DNA from: Candidatus Symbiobacter sp.
GTDB taxonomy: Bacteria; Pseudomonadota; Alphaproteobacteria; Elsterales; Elsteraceae
DNA length: 5,655 bases
Direction: 5' to 3'
Assembly (NCBI GenBank): GCA_030054015.1
Contig: JASGCR010000034.1
Span: 1-5,655, forward strand
Part shown: positions 1-5,452 of the stretch, in pieces
Layout of the letters: each line of letters opens with the position of its first letter
Position numbering within the stretch: the stretch's first letter is position 1
Notes under the pieces: model-generated
What the model saw: only the letters and a program-made list of their open reading frames with translations
Databases searched by the model: none
Told to the model about the DNA's origin: nothing
Position numbers and translations under genes: made by a program

Positions 1-31
1 GCTCCGCTTAGGGCGAAGCCCTTAGCGGAGC
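1..31. repeat. Hairpin-forming inverted repeat at the window edge
   Basis: Positions 1-14 and 18-31 are complementary over 14 bp with a single T:T mismatch (9 against 23), around a 3-nt GAA loop. It is a very stable stem-loop. It could be the terminator of a gene outside the window, but no T-run follows on the plus strand (the next bases are TAGGGGGGG), so a simple intrinsic terminator is not supported. It opens a gene-free stretch (1-269) packed with palindromes and is more likely an extragenic palindromic repeat. Confidence 0.75.
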
Positions 32-33
32 TA

Positions 34-91
34 GGGGGGGTTGGTGATGTTGAAACTCTATTTAGAAACAATGCCCTACACCAACCCCCCC
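34..91. repeat. Perfect 13-bp inverted repeat with G/C-run ends
   Basis: GGGGGGGTTGGTG at 34-46 is exactly complementary to CACCAACCCCCCC at 79-91, enclosing 32 bp (47-78) that contain no recognisable coding or regulatory signal. The geometry of terminal inverted repeats around a short AT-rich core resembles a miniature repeat element, but no target-site duplication is visible and no transposase is encoded. The function is unknown. Confidence 0.7.
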
Positions 92-92
92 A

Positions 93-131
93 AGAAAAGC
101 TTTGGCTCGTAAGCACTCGCCAAGCTTTTCT
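93..131. repeat. Inverted repeat AGAAAAGCTT / AAGCTTTTCT
   Basis: The 10-bp arms at 93-102 and 122-131 are perfectly complementary. After a one-base bulge (T103), GGC (104-106) pairs with GCC (119-121), leaving a 12-nt loop. It lies directly after the 34-91 element and before the 134-157 hairpin, so three palindromes are packed end to end. No promoter or coding function can be assigned. Confidence 0.65.
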
Positions 132-133
132 AT

Positions 134-157
134 CCCCCCCTTCTAAAGAAGGGGGGG
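134..157. repeat. C7/G7 hairpin of the G-run repeat family
   Basis: CCCCCCCTTC (134-143) pairs perfectly with GAAGGGGGGG (148-157) around a TAAA loop. The same design recurs at 3138-3165 (C7 TTCCT, loop AAGC, AGGAA G7). In both places the G-run arm leads into a conserved spacer containing a TTATTCAGA-like core. This identifies a dispersed repeat family rather than a one-off terminator. Neither strand shows the T-run expected of an intrinsic terminator. Confidence 0.75.
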
Positions 158-240
158 TAAAGAGATTTTCGACTTAATCAGACTCTCCTAAAAAAGGGGG
201 GGGTCAGAGGTTTTTCGCCTTATTCAGAGGTTTCTTAAAT
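151..240 (+). repeat. Two tandem copies of a ~45-bp G-run repeat
   Basis: Copy A (151-195) and copy B (196-240) each begin with 7-8 G, continue with a purine-rich AGAG stretch and TTTTCG, then the core ACTTAATCAGA (172-182) or CCTTATTCAGA (218-228), and a pyrimidine-rich CTCCTA or TTTCTTA tail. Corresponding positions are 46 bp apart. Copy B lacks the closing G-run, as if truncated. The copies end 29 bp before the ugd start codon, so any ugd promoter must lie within or very close to them. Two related copies occur at 3091-3206. Confidence 0.7.
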
Positions 241-259
241 ATAGAATTGCCATTATTTT

Positions 260-263
260 GGAG
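260..263 (+). promoter_or_regulatory. Ribosome binding site of ugd
   Basis: GGAG is spaced 6 nt from the ATG at 270, a near-ideal Shine-Dalgarno arrangement. It lies just beyond the G-run repeats and is not part of them. Confidence 0.75.
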
Positions 264-269
264 TAAAAT

Positions 270-1598
270 ATGAAAATTGCCATGATTGGCACCGGCTATG
301 TTGGTTTGGTGTCGGGTGCGTGTTTTTCGGAATTTGGCGTTGATGTCACCTGTGTTGACAAGAATGGTGCGAAAATCGATCAACTCCAGGCTGGGATTAT
401 GCCGATATTCGAGCCGGGCCTTGAAAATTTGGTGGCGCGGAATGTCAAAGCCGGGCGGCTGCGCTTCGTCACCGATTTGGCGGCGGCGGTGGCGGCAGCC
501 GATGTGGTGTTTATTGCCGTCGGCACCCCCTCGCGGCGCGGCGATGGACATGCCGATTTGACCTATGTCTATGATGCGGCGCGTGAAATTGCCCAGGTGT
601 TAAAGCCGCGCGCGGTGGTGGTGACCAAATCGACGGTGCCGGTGGGAACCGGGCGACAGGTTGAAAAGATTATCCGCGACATGCGTCCCGATTTGGAATT
701 TGACCAGGTGTCGAACCCGGAATTTTTGCGTGAAGGCTCGGCCATCGAGGATTTTACCCGCCCCGACCGCGTGGTGATTGGCTGTCGCAGCGAACATGCC
801 AAACAGATTATGGCGGAACTTTATCGCCCGCTTTATTTGTTGGAAACGCCGATGGTGTTTACCTCGGTCGAGACTTCGGAACTCATCAAATATGCCGCCA
901 ATGGCTTTTTGGCGACCAAGATCAGTTTCATCAATGAAATGGCGGATTTGTGCGAGGCTTTGGGCTGTGACGTACAAGATGTGGCGCGGGGCATGGGATT
1001 GGATGGGCGGATTGGCAAGAAATTCCTTCATGCCGGGCCGGGATTTGGCGGCTCCTGTTTCCCGAAAGATACCAAAGCCTTAGCCCAAACCGCCCGCGAT
1101 GCCAAGTCTCCCCTCGGCATTATTGATGAGGTGATTGAGTTTAATGACCGGCGCAAAAAAGCGATGGGAACCCGAATCTTAAATGCCTTGGGTGCGCAGG
1201 GGACTGGCAAGCAGGTGGCCATTCTAGGCGTGACATTTAAGCCCAATACCGATGACATGCGCGACAGCCCCAGTTTGGATATTATCCCGCGCTTGCAACA
1301 AGCGGGGGTGACGGTGCGGGCCTTTGACCCCGAAGGCATGGCCGAGGCGCAAAAATTGCTGCAAAATGTCACATGGTGCCAGGATGAATATGAATGCGCC
1401 CGCGGGGCCGATGCGGTGGTGATTCTTACCGAATGGAATCGCTTTCGCTCGCTTGATCTGCCAAGATTAAAATCGTTATTGTCGCGCCCGTTAATGGTTG
1501 ATCTGCGTAATGTTTATGCGCCGGCCCACATGCAGCAAGCCGGTTTTAGCTATTACTCGATTGGTCGCGCCCCGGTCATCGGGCCAACCAGCCCCTAA
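270..1598 (+). CDS. ugd: UDP-glucose 6-dehydrogenase
   Basis: This cytoplasmic NAD-dependent enzyme oxidises UDP-glucose to UDP-glucuronate, a precursor for capsule, exopolysaccharide and LPS sugars. The 442-residue product is the usual length for the family. An N-terminal Rossmann domain carries GTGYVG (residues 7-12), FEPG (47-50), a GTP motif (85-87) and STVPVGT (121-127). NPEFLREG (149-156) includes the conserved Glu region. The central dimerisation helix has LIKYAANGFLATK with Lys207 and Asn211. The catalytic cysteine is Cys263 in GFGGSCFPKD, with Asp267. The C-terminal UDP-binding domain begins near residue 314 and holds GVTFKPNTDDMRDSPS (320-335). The start is well supported: GGAG at 260-263 lies 6 nt before the ATG, and the glycine-rich motif begins at residue 7 as expected. 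The DDMRDSPS motif fits Ugd better than GDP-mannose or UDP-ManNAc dehydrogenases. The next gene is a phosphohexomutase of the same sugar-nucleotide route, 61 bp downstream and probably co-transcribed. Confidence 0.95.
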   Translation: MKIAMIGTGYVGLVSGACFSEFGVDVTCVDKNGAKIDQLQAGIMPIFEPGLENLVARNVKAGRLRFVTDLAAAVAAADVVFIAVGTPSRRGDGHADLTYVYDAAREIAQVLKPRAVVVTKSTVPVGTGRQVEKIIRDMRPDLEFDQVSNPEFLREGSAIEDFTRPDRVVIGCRSEHAKQIMAELYRPLYLLETPMVFTSVETSELIKYAANGFLATKISFINEMADLCEALGCDVQDVARGMGLDGRIGKKFLHAGPGFGGSCFPKDTKALAQTARDAKSPLGIIDEVIEFNDRRKKAMGTRILNALGAQGTGKQVAILGVTFKPNTDDMRDSPSLDIIPRLQQAGVTVRAFDPEGMAEAQKLLQNVTWCQDEYECARGADAVVILTEWNRFRSLDLPRLKSLLSRPLMVDLRNVYAPAHMQQAGFSYYSIGRAPVIGPTSP

Positions 1599-1620
1599 TT
1601 TAACGTGGCGACATGGTTCA

Positions 1621-1651
1621 GAGTTTACGAGATTTACGAGATTTACGAGTC
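1621..1651 (+). repeat. Short 9-bp tandem repeat before the phosphohexomutase start
   Basis: The 61-bp gap between ugd and the next gene contains GAGTTTAC (1621-1628), then GAGATTTAC twice (1629-1637, 1638-1646), then GAGTC (1647-1651). The last GAG (1647-1649) is the only Shine-Dalgarno-like sequence before the ATG at 1660, at a rather long spacing of 10 nt. The repeat may therefore bear on translation of the downstream gene, but this is inference. Confidence 0.7.
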
Positions 1652-1659
1652 AAACCAGC

Positions 1660-3069
1660 ATGAATGAAAATATTGATAACCACAAATTTGATCCCACGAT
1701 TTTGCGCGAATATGACATTCGCGGCACGGTCGGTAAAAATTTGCGCAGCTCGGATGCTTATGCGGTGGGTCGCGCCTTTGGCACGATCTTGCGGCGGGGG
1801 GGCGGGCGTAAAATCGCGGTCGGCTATGATGGTCGCGTGTCCTCGCCCGAATTAGAGCGGGCTTTGGTGGCCGGCCTAACGGCAGTGGGGGTTGAGGTCA
1901 AGCGCATCGGCATCGGTCCCACCCCCATGTTGTATTATGCGGTGTTTGACTTGGAACTGGATGGCGGCATCCAGGTCACCGGTTCCCACAATCCCCCGGA
2001 TCAAAATGGGTTTAAGATGATGTTGGGTCGCTCGCCTTTTTATGGCGAGAATATCCAGCGTCTGGCCCGCATTTCCGCCAGTGGCGACTGGCCGGCCAAC
2101 CAGGAAAAAAACATCGCCCCCGAAATCATCAATGTTTTGTCCAATTACATCGCCCGTTTGGTCAAAGATTTTCGCGGCAGCAAGCCGTTAAAACTGGTGT
2201 GGGATGCCGGCAATGGCGCGGCGGGCGAGGCGATGCAGCGTTTGACCGAACGCTTGCCGGGCGAGCATATTTTGCTGTTTGCCGATATTGACGGTACCTT
2301 TCCCAACCACCACCCCGATCCCACGGTCGAGGAAAATTTGGTCGATCTTAAACAAGCCGTGGCGGCGCATCAGGCTGATTTTGGCATTGGCTTTGACGGC
2401 GATGGCGACCGCATCGGCATTATCGATGGCAAAGGGCGGGTGCTGTGGGGCGATCAGATTTTATCCTTATTGGCGCGGCAGGTGCTGCTTGACCAGCCCG
2501 GCGCTCCCATCATCGCCGATTGCAAAGCCAGCCAAGGCTTGTTCGACGAAATTACCCGCCTGGGCGGCCAGCCCGTCATGTGGAAAACCGGCCATTCTTT
2601 GATCAAGGTCAAATTAAAGGAATTAAATGCACCCCTGGCGGGCGAAATGTCGGGGCATATTTTTATTGCCGATCGTTATTATGGCTTTGACGATGCCCTC
2701 TATGTCGCGGTGCGGATGATCGAATTGGTGGCGCAGTCCGGCCTGTCCTTGGCGGATTTGCGCGACCAATTGCCAGTCTGGCACAACACCCCCGAAATCC
2801 GCATTGAGTGCGACGAAGCGCGGAAATTCGCGGTCATTGACGAGGTCAAAGCGCGGTTGGCGGCCTCTGGCTTGGGTGAGACGGTGATTGATATTGATGG
2901 CGTGCGGGTGCTGAATGCGGAGGGTTGGTGGCTTTTGCGGGCTTCCAACACCCAAGCCGTGCTGGTCGCCCGCGCCGAGGCCAAATCGCCGGATGGGTTA
3001 AAGCGGTTGGTTGTAAGATTGGCGGCGGAACTTTCTCAGTCGGGGATTTCTTTCAGTTATACCCCGTAA
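1660..3069 (+). CDS. Phosphomannomutase/phosphoglucomutase, AlgC/ManB type
   Basis: This is an alpha-D-phosphohexomutase that interconverts hexose-6-phosphate and hexose-1-phosphate (mannose and/or glucose) in the cytoplasm, feeding GDP-mannose or UDP-glucose synthesis. The 469-residue product is close to Pseudomonas AlgC in length and overall motif pattern. EYDIRG (17-22) opens domain 1. The phosphoserine loop is VTGSHNPPDQNGFK (106-119), with Ser109 the expected phosphorylated residue. The metal loop is DGDGDR (246-251). MWKTGHSLIK (307-316) and the sugar-specificity loop GEMSGH (328-333) follow. The phosphate-binding loop is RASNT (427-431). The start at 1660 is chosen because EYDIRG then lies about 17 residues in, as in the family. 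The open frame extends upstream to 1498, but that would overlap the end of ugd and add 54 residues of low-complexity, unrelated sequence. Substrate preference cannot be settled from sequence; with ugd as neighbour, the phosphoglucomutase activity would directly feed UDP-glucuronate. Confidence 0.93.
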   Translation: MNENIDNHKFDPTILREYDIRGTVGKNLRSSDAYAVGRAFGTILRRGGGRKIAVGYDGRVSSPELERALVAGLTAVGVEVKRIGIGPTPMLYYAVFDLELDGGIQVTGSHNPPDQNGFKMMLGRSPFYGENIQRLARISASGDWPANQEKNIAPEIINVLSNYIARLVKDFRGSKPLKLVWDAGNGAAGEAMQRLTERLPGEHILLFADIDGTFPNHHPDPTVEENLVDLKQAVAAHQADFGIGFDGDGDRIGIIDGKGRVLWGDQILSLLARQVLLDQPGAPIIADCKASQGLFDEITRLGGQPVMWKTGHSLIKVKLKELNAPLAGEMSGHIFIADRYYGFDDALYVAVRMIELVAQSGLSLADLRDQLPVWHNTPEIRIECDEARKFAVIDEVKARLAASGLGETVIDIDGVRVLNAEGWWLLRASNTQAVLVARAEAKSPDGLKRLVVRLAAELSQSGISFSYTP

Positions 3070-3090
3070 CCTTGAAATTTCGCCCTTACG

Positions 3091-3206
3091 CCCCCCTTCC
3101 TTTAGGGAAAGTCCGAATAAGTAGCAAAAGTCACTGACCCCCCCTTCCTAAGCAGGAAGGGGGGGGCAGTACGACTTATTCAGACCTTTCTTAGGAAGGG
3201 GGGCAT
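3091..3206. repeat. Large imperfect palindrome: two inverted G-run repeat copies
   Basis: The centre is a perfect 12-bp hairpin: C7 TTCCT at 3138-3149 against AGGAA G7 at 3154-3165, with loop AAGC. On the left, read on the minus strand from 3144 to 3091, a copy runs G7, TCAGTGACTTTTGCT, the core ACTTATTCGGA (3122-3112), and a CCTAAAGGAAGGGGGG end. On the right, from 3159 to 3204, a shorter copy runs G8, CAGTACG, the core ACTTATTCAGA (3174-3184), and CTTAGGAAGGGGGG. The two arms are thus inverted copies of the family seen at 151-240. The element starts 22 bp after the phosphohexomutase stop and may block or attenuate read-through to dsbB, but it has no T-run typical of an intrinsic terminator. 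Confidence 0.75.
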
Positions 3207-3295
3207 AAAGCGGAATTCATTTGGCAACAGAGGATACAAGAGTTAGTACGAACCTCATGCCCCGCCGACTCTTAGACCGATGACTAGGACATAAC
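3207..3295 (+). promoter_or_regulatory. dsbB leader with RBS and a weak promoter candidate
   Basis: AGGA at 3286-3289 lies 6 nt before the dsbB ATG and is a good Shine-Dalgarno site. Upstream, TTGGCA (3221-3226) is a fair -35 hexamer, and TAGTAC (3244-3249), 17 bp later, matches a -10 box at only three positions. A 6-bp inverted repeat, AAGAGT (3238-3243) and ACTCTT (3268-3273), lies between them and the start. The RBS is convincing; the promoter is a low-confidence suggestion. Confidence 0.4.
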
Positions 3296-3823
3296 ATGCC
3301 GCCCGCAAAAAAAACCAATTTTTATCCCCAGGTCTTTTATCCCCAGGCCTTTTATTCCCAGTCCGCCGCCATTATCCTGGCGACGACGATCCTGGTCTGG
3401 GCGATGGTGTTGGTGGCGCAATATGTTTTTCATCTGCCGCCCTGTCCGATTTGTTGGTATCAACGCTGGGTGTGGCTGGGGGTAGGCATTTTTGCCCTCA
3501 GCACCCTTTTTATCCCGATCCCAATGGGCAAAAAAATTGCGCTTGCCCTCGCGGTGCTGGGGCTGGTCGCGGGCGGGGCGGTGGCGGCCTGGCATGTCGG
3601 GATAGAATATCGCTGGTGGGCGGGGCCAGCCGATTGCACCGGCGATCTCGCCACCGCCGATCCGGCGCAATTGTTAGAATCGCTGGCATCCGCCGTGACC
3701 ATACGCTGTGACCAGGCGGCATGGACGTTCCAGGGGATTTCGCTGGCGGGGTTTAATGTCATGACCAGTTGGGTTCTGGCGGTTTTTGTGACGCTATGGT
3801 GGCGACGGGAGAAGAAATCATGA
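3296..3823 (+). CDS. dsbB: Disulfide bond formation protein B (quinone-linked membrane oxidase)
   Basis: DsbB is an inner-membrane protein that re-oxidises a periplasmic DsbA-type thiol oxidase and hands the electrons to ubiquinone. The 175-residue product matches the usual length. Four hydrophobic segments lie at about 24-45, 57-76, 79-100 and 147-168. The first periplasmic loop carries the redox pair Cys50-Pro-Ile-Cys53, followed at +4 by Arg57, the position corresponding to the quinone-interacting arginine of E. coli DsbB. The second loop carries Cys114 (GPADCTG) and Cys138 (IRCDQ). WQGISLAG-like sequence (WTFQGISLAGFN, 143-154) follows, as is typical of the family. The start at 3296 has an AGGA site 6 nt upstream, and the next Met (37) would fall inside the first membrane segment. 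Oddities are an in-frame 15-bp tandem repeat encoding residues 9-23 and an 8-A run at codons 4-7. The stop codon overlaps the coq7 start. Confidence 0.93.
   Translation: MPPAKKTNFYPQVFYPQAFYSQSAAIILATTILVWAMVLVAQYVFHLPPCPICWYQRWVWLGVGIFALSTLFIPIPMGKKIALALAVLGLVAGGAVAAWHVGIEYRWWAGPADCTGDLATADPAQLLESLASAVTIRCDQAAWTFQGISLAGFNVMTSWVLAVFVTLWWRREKKS
3320..3364 (+). repeat. Three in-frame 15-bp tandem repeats inside dsbB
   Basis: The units are TTTTATCCCCAGGTC (3320-3334), TTTTATCCCCAGGCC (3335-3349) and TTTTATTCCCAGTCC (3350-3364). They encode FYPQV, FYPQA and FYSQS (residues 9-23) in the cytoplasmic N-terminal tail just before the first membrane segment. Because the unit is a multiple of three, gain or loss of a copy changes tail length without breaking the frame. 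Units 1 and 2 differ at one base, so the duplication looks fairly recent. Confidence 0.85.
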
Positions 3824-4398
3824 CCGACAATTATCACCCCTCCCTCCCCGGCGATTTAAGCGGCAAAAAATTATTGGATCGAGTGATCCGCGTCGATCAT
3901 GCGGGCGAATATGGGGCCAAGCGCATTTATGCCGGCCAATTGGCGGTGCTGGCCGCGCAAAAACGCCGCGGCCACAAAATTAATGAAGAAAATTACCGTA
4001 ACATCGCGCACATGGCGGCCCAAGAAGAACAGCATTTAAAAAAATTCTCCGAACTTATCGGGCAAAGACGCGCCCGCCCCACAGTTTTGCTGCCGATTTG
4101 GCATGTGGCGGGGTTTGCCCTGGGCGCGGCGACGGCAATGCTGGGCGAGCGGGCGGCCATGGCCTGTACCATTGCGGTCGAAGAGGTGATTGACGCGCAT
4201 TACGCCCGCCAAGAAGCGATATTGCCGCCGTCCGAGGCCGAACTCAAGGCCAATATCGCGCAATTTCGTGCCGAGGAACTCGAACATCGTGACACCGCCA
4301 TCGCGGCGGGCGGGCGCGAGACGCCTTTTTACCAAGCCCTGGCCCAGGCGGTTAAACTCACCTCGCGGGCGGCGATATTTCTGTCCGAACGGGTGTGA
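3820..4398 (+). CDS. coq7: COQ7-type demethoxyubiquinone hydroxylase (ubiquinone biosynthesis)
   Basis: This di-iron monooxygenase hydroxylates C6 of the demethoxyubiquinone ring, the penultimate step of ubiquinone synthesis, at the cytoplasmic face of the membrane. The 192-residue product shows two ferritin-like halves with all expected ligands: RVDHAGEYGA with Glu30, QEEQH with Glu69 and His72, AVEEVIDAHY with Glu121/Glu122, and EELEH with Glu153 and His156. The hydrophobic stretch around 92-118 (IWHVAGFALGAATAMLGERAA) corresponds to the membrane-associating helix region. The start is at 3820: its ATG overlaps the dsbB TGA (ATGA), GGGAG at 3807-3811 sits 8 nt upstream, and the RVDHAGE motif then lies about 24 residues in. 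The open frame continues to 3769, but that extension lies inside dsbB. The overlap implies translational coupling with dsbB, whose electron acceptor is the quinone this enzyme helps to make. Confidence 0.93.
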   Translation: MTDNYHPSLPGDLSGKKLLDRVIRVDHAGEYGAKRIYAGQLAVLAAQKRRGHKINEENYRNIAHMAAQEEQHLKKFSELIGQRRARPTVLLPIWHVAGFALGAATAMLGERAAMACTIAVEEVIDAHYARQEAILPPSEAELKANIAQFRAEELEHRDTAIAAGGRETPFYQALAQAVKLTSRAAIFLSERV

Positions 4399-4422
4399 TG
4401 GGCCGAAACTCGGTGACCGCAT

Positions 4423-5319
4423 TTAGAACCCGATCAAAAAATTGCGATCATGTTGCAAGGACGGGATGCGGCGGCGGGCAAGGGCGACCTCGGCCAAATC
4501 AATTGCGGCGGTGACCACACCCACCGCCTCGCCGCCATCGGCCAGCACTTCGCCCCAGGGAGTCACCACCAAACTATGGCCAAAAGTCTGCCGCCCCTCG
4601 GCATGGGTGCCGGTTTGCGCCGCCGCCAAGATGAAGCAACCGGTTTCAATCGCCCGCGCCCGCAATAACACATGCCAATGGGCGCGGCCAGTGGTGGCGG
4701 TAAAAGCGGCTGGCACAAAAAGGATTTCAGCCCCCGCCCGCGCCAAAGCGCGGTATAACATCGCAAAACGCACATCATAGCAAATGGTCAGACCCAATTT
4801 GGCGTGGAAATTCCCCAGGGATGTACCCAGGGCGGCATCGACTCCCATCGCCTCGTCGCCTGGGGCATAAAGATTGGATTCCCGATAGGACTCGCCATTG
4901 GCCAAATCCACGTCAAATAGATGGATTTTGCTGTATTTGGCCAGAATCTTACCATCGGGGGCAAAAAGATACGAGCGATTGGCCAATTTATCGCCTGCGA
5001 CTCGTACCGCCAAACTGCCCGCCAGCAAAATTGAGTGAGTCTGCCGCGCCAGCTCGGCAAAAAAATTTATCCCAACATGTTCGGCTTCGGGTTGCGCCTG
5101 GGCCAGGGCGCGTTTGGCATCCGGCTCCATCATCAACACATTTTCCGGGGTCAGAATCAATTTGGGCTGCATTGGATACAGCGCATCCAATTTGGCACTG
5201 GCCTGGGTCACCAACTCGCGCAGAGGGTGCAGATTCTCCGTCACCTCGCGGCGGGAAGAACATTGCACCAGGGCCACCGCAATTTTGCGCGCCGCGTGAT
5301 CGGAAACGATGTTAACCAT
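4423..5319 (-). CDS. Carbon-nitrogen hydrolase, Nit1/Nit2-like (nitrilase superfamily)
   Basis: The product hydrolyses a C-N amide bond; by family resemblance it may be a deaminated-glutathione amidase or an omega-amidase, but the exact substrate cannot be read from sequence. It is 298 residues long. The Glu-Lys-Cys triad is visible: Glu59 (LTPEN), Lys131 (KYSKIHLFD) and Cys180 (LTICYDVRF). A second conserved Glu is Glu143 (NGESYRES). GHSLVVTPWGEVLA (247-260) and the RRRIPSLQHDR tail (282-292) are typical of the Nit group in proteobacteria. The motif usually read RFPELYR is RFAMLYR here (184-190), a Pro-to-Ala change next to the active site. The start at 5319 is preferred over an in-frame ATG at 5403: GGGGGA lies 6 nt upstream of it and a TATAAT box at 5345-5350 lies between the two. 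It converges on coq7 with only 24 bp between stop codons and no visible terminator there. Confidence 0.9.
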   Translation of the reverse strand: MVNIVSDHAARKIAVALVQCSSRREVTENLHPLRELVTQASAKLDALYPMQPKLILTPENVLMMEPDAKRALAQAQPEAEHVGINFFAELARQTHSILLAGSLAVRVAGDKLANRSYLFAPDGKILAKYSKIHLFDVDLANGESYRESNLYAPGDEAMGVDAALGTSLGNFHAKLGLTICYDVRFAMLYRALARAGAEILFVPAAFTATTGRAHWHVLLRARAIETGCFILAAAQTGTHAEGRQTFGHSLVVTPWGEVLADGGEAVGVVTAAIDLAEVALARRRIPSLQHDRNFLIGF

Positions 5320-5325
5320 AAATTT

Positions 5326-5331
5326 TCCCCC
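5326..5331 (-). promoter_or_regulatory. Ribosome binding site deciding the Nit start
   Basis: On the minus strand GGGGGA is followed by 6 nt (AAATTT) and then the ATG at 5319-5317. This selects the 298-residue form over the 326-residue form, which would start at 5403. Confidence 0.7.
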
Positions 5332-5344
5332 GTACGAACCCGTT

Positions 5345-5372
5345 ATTATAACCAACCATCGCGTCAAATCAA
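5345..5372 (-). promoter_or_regulatory. Sigma-70-like promoter of the Nit gene
   Basis: On the minus strand TTGATT (5372-5367) is followed by a 16-bp spacer and a perfect TATAAT (5350-5345). Transcription would begin around 5337-5339, giving a leader of about 20 nt that contains the RBS. It is the best promoter in the window and shows that the gene is transcribed on its own. Confidence 0.65.
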
Positions 5373-5404
5373 AGGGTTGAATTTTTTTATCCCTGCTTAC
5401 CACC

Positions 5405-5428
5405 CCTCAATTGCGCAAATTATTGAGG
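5405..5428. repeat. Small inverted repeat upstream of the Nit promoter
   Basis: CCTCAAT (5405-5411) pairs with ATTGAGG (5422-5428) and contains the palindrome TTGCGCAA (5411-5418) in its left half. It lies about 33 bp upstream of the -35 box of the Nit promoter. It could be a regulator-binding site or another extragenic palindrome; nothing seen decides between these. Confidence 0.4.
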
Positions 5429-5452
5429 CATTCCCTCGCCGCGCTGACTAAA

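Noticed and set aside
151..203. G-quadruplex formed by the long G-runs
   Set aside because: Runs of 7-8 G are about 38-45 bp apart, too far for a stable single-strand quadruplex with short loops, and each is paired with a C-run nearby or is better explained by hairpins.
219..247. ugd promoter, with CTTATT as -35 and TAGAAT as -10
   Set aside because: The -10 is reasonable but the -35 matches poorly and lies within the repeat core; not strong enough to list as a feature.
204..551. Minus-strand open frame of 115 codons overlapping the ugd start
   Set aside because: It is a shadow of ugd, and its C-terminal end lies in the repeat copies. The same holds for the other long antisense frames at 600-1031, 3284-3670, 3460-3837 and 4036-4422.
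1498..1659. 54-residue N-terminal extension of the phosphohexomutase
   Set aside because: It overlaps the end of ugd in another frame, runs through the 9-bp tandem repeat and has no counterpart in the family; ATG 1660 fits the AlgC N-terminus.
4399..4422. Bidirectional terminator between the convergent coq7 and Nit genes
   Set aside because: The 24-bp gap has no convincing stem and no T-run on either strand.
5320..5403. 28-residue N-terminal extension of the Nit protein
   Set aside because: The RBS is at 5326-5331 and the TATAAT at 5345-5350, so a message starting near 5338 could not include the ATG at 5403.
5035..5451. Plus-strand open frames antisense to the Nit gene (including 4821-5315)
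   Set aside because: They lie opposite a gene with an intact catalytic triad, a promoter and an RBS, and their translations are rich in Gln, His and Arg, as expected of a shadow frame.
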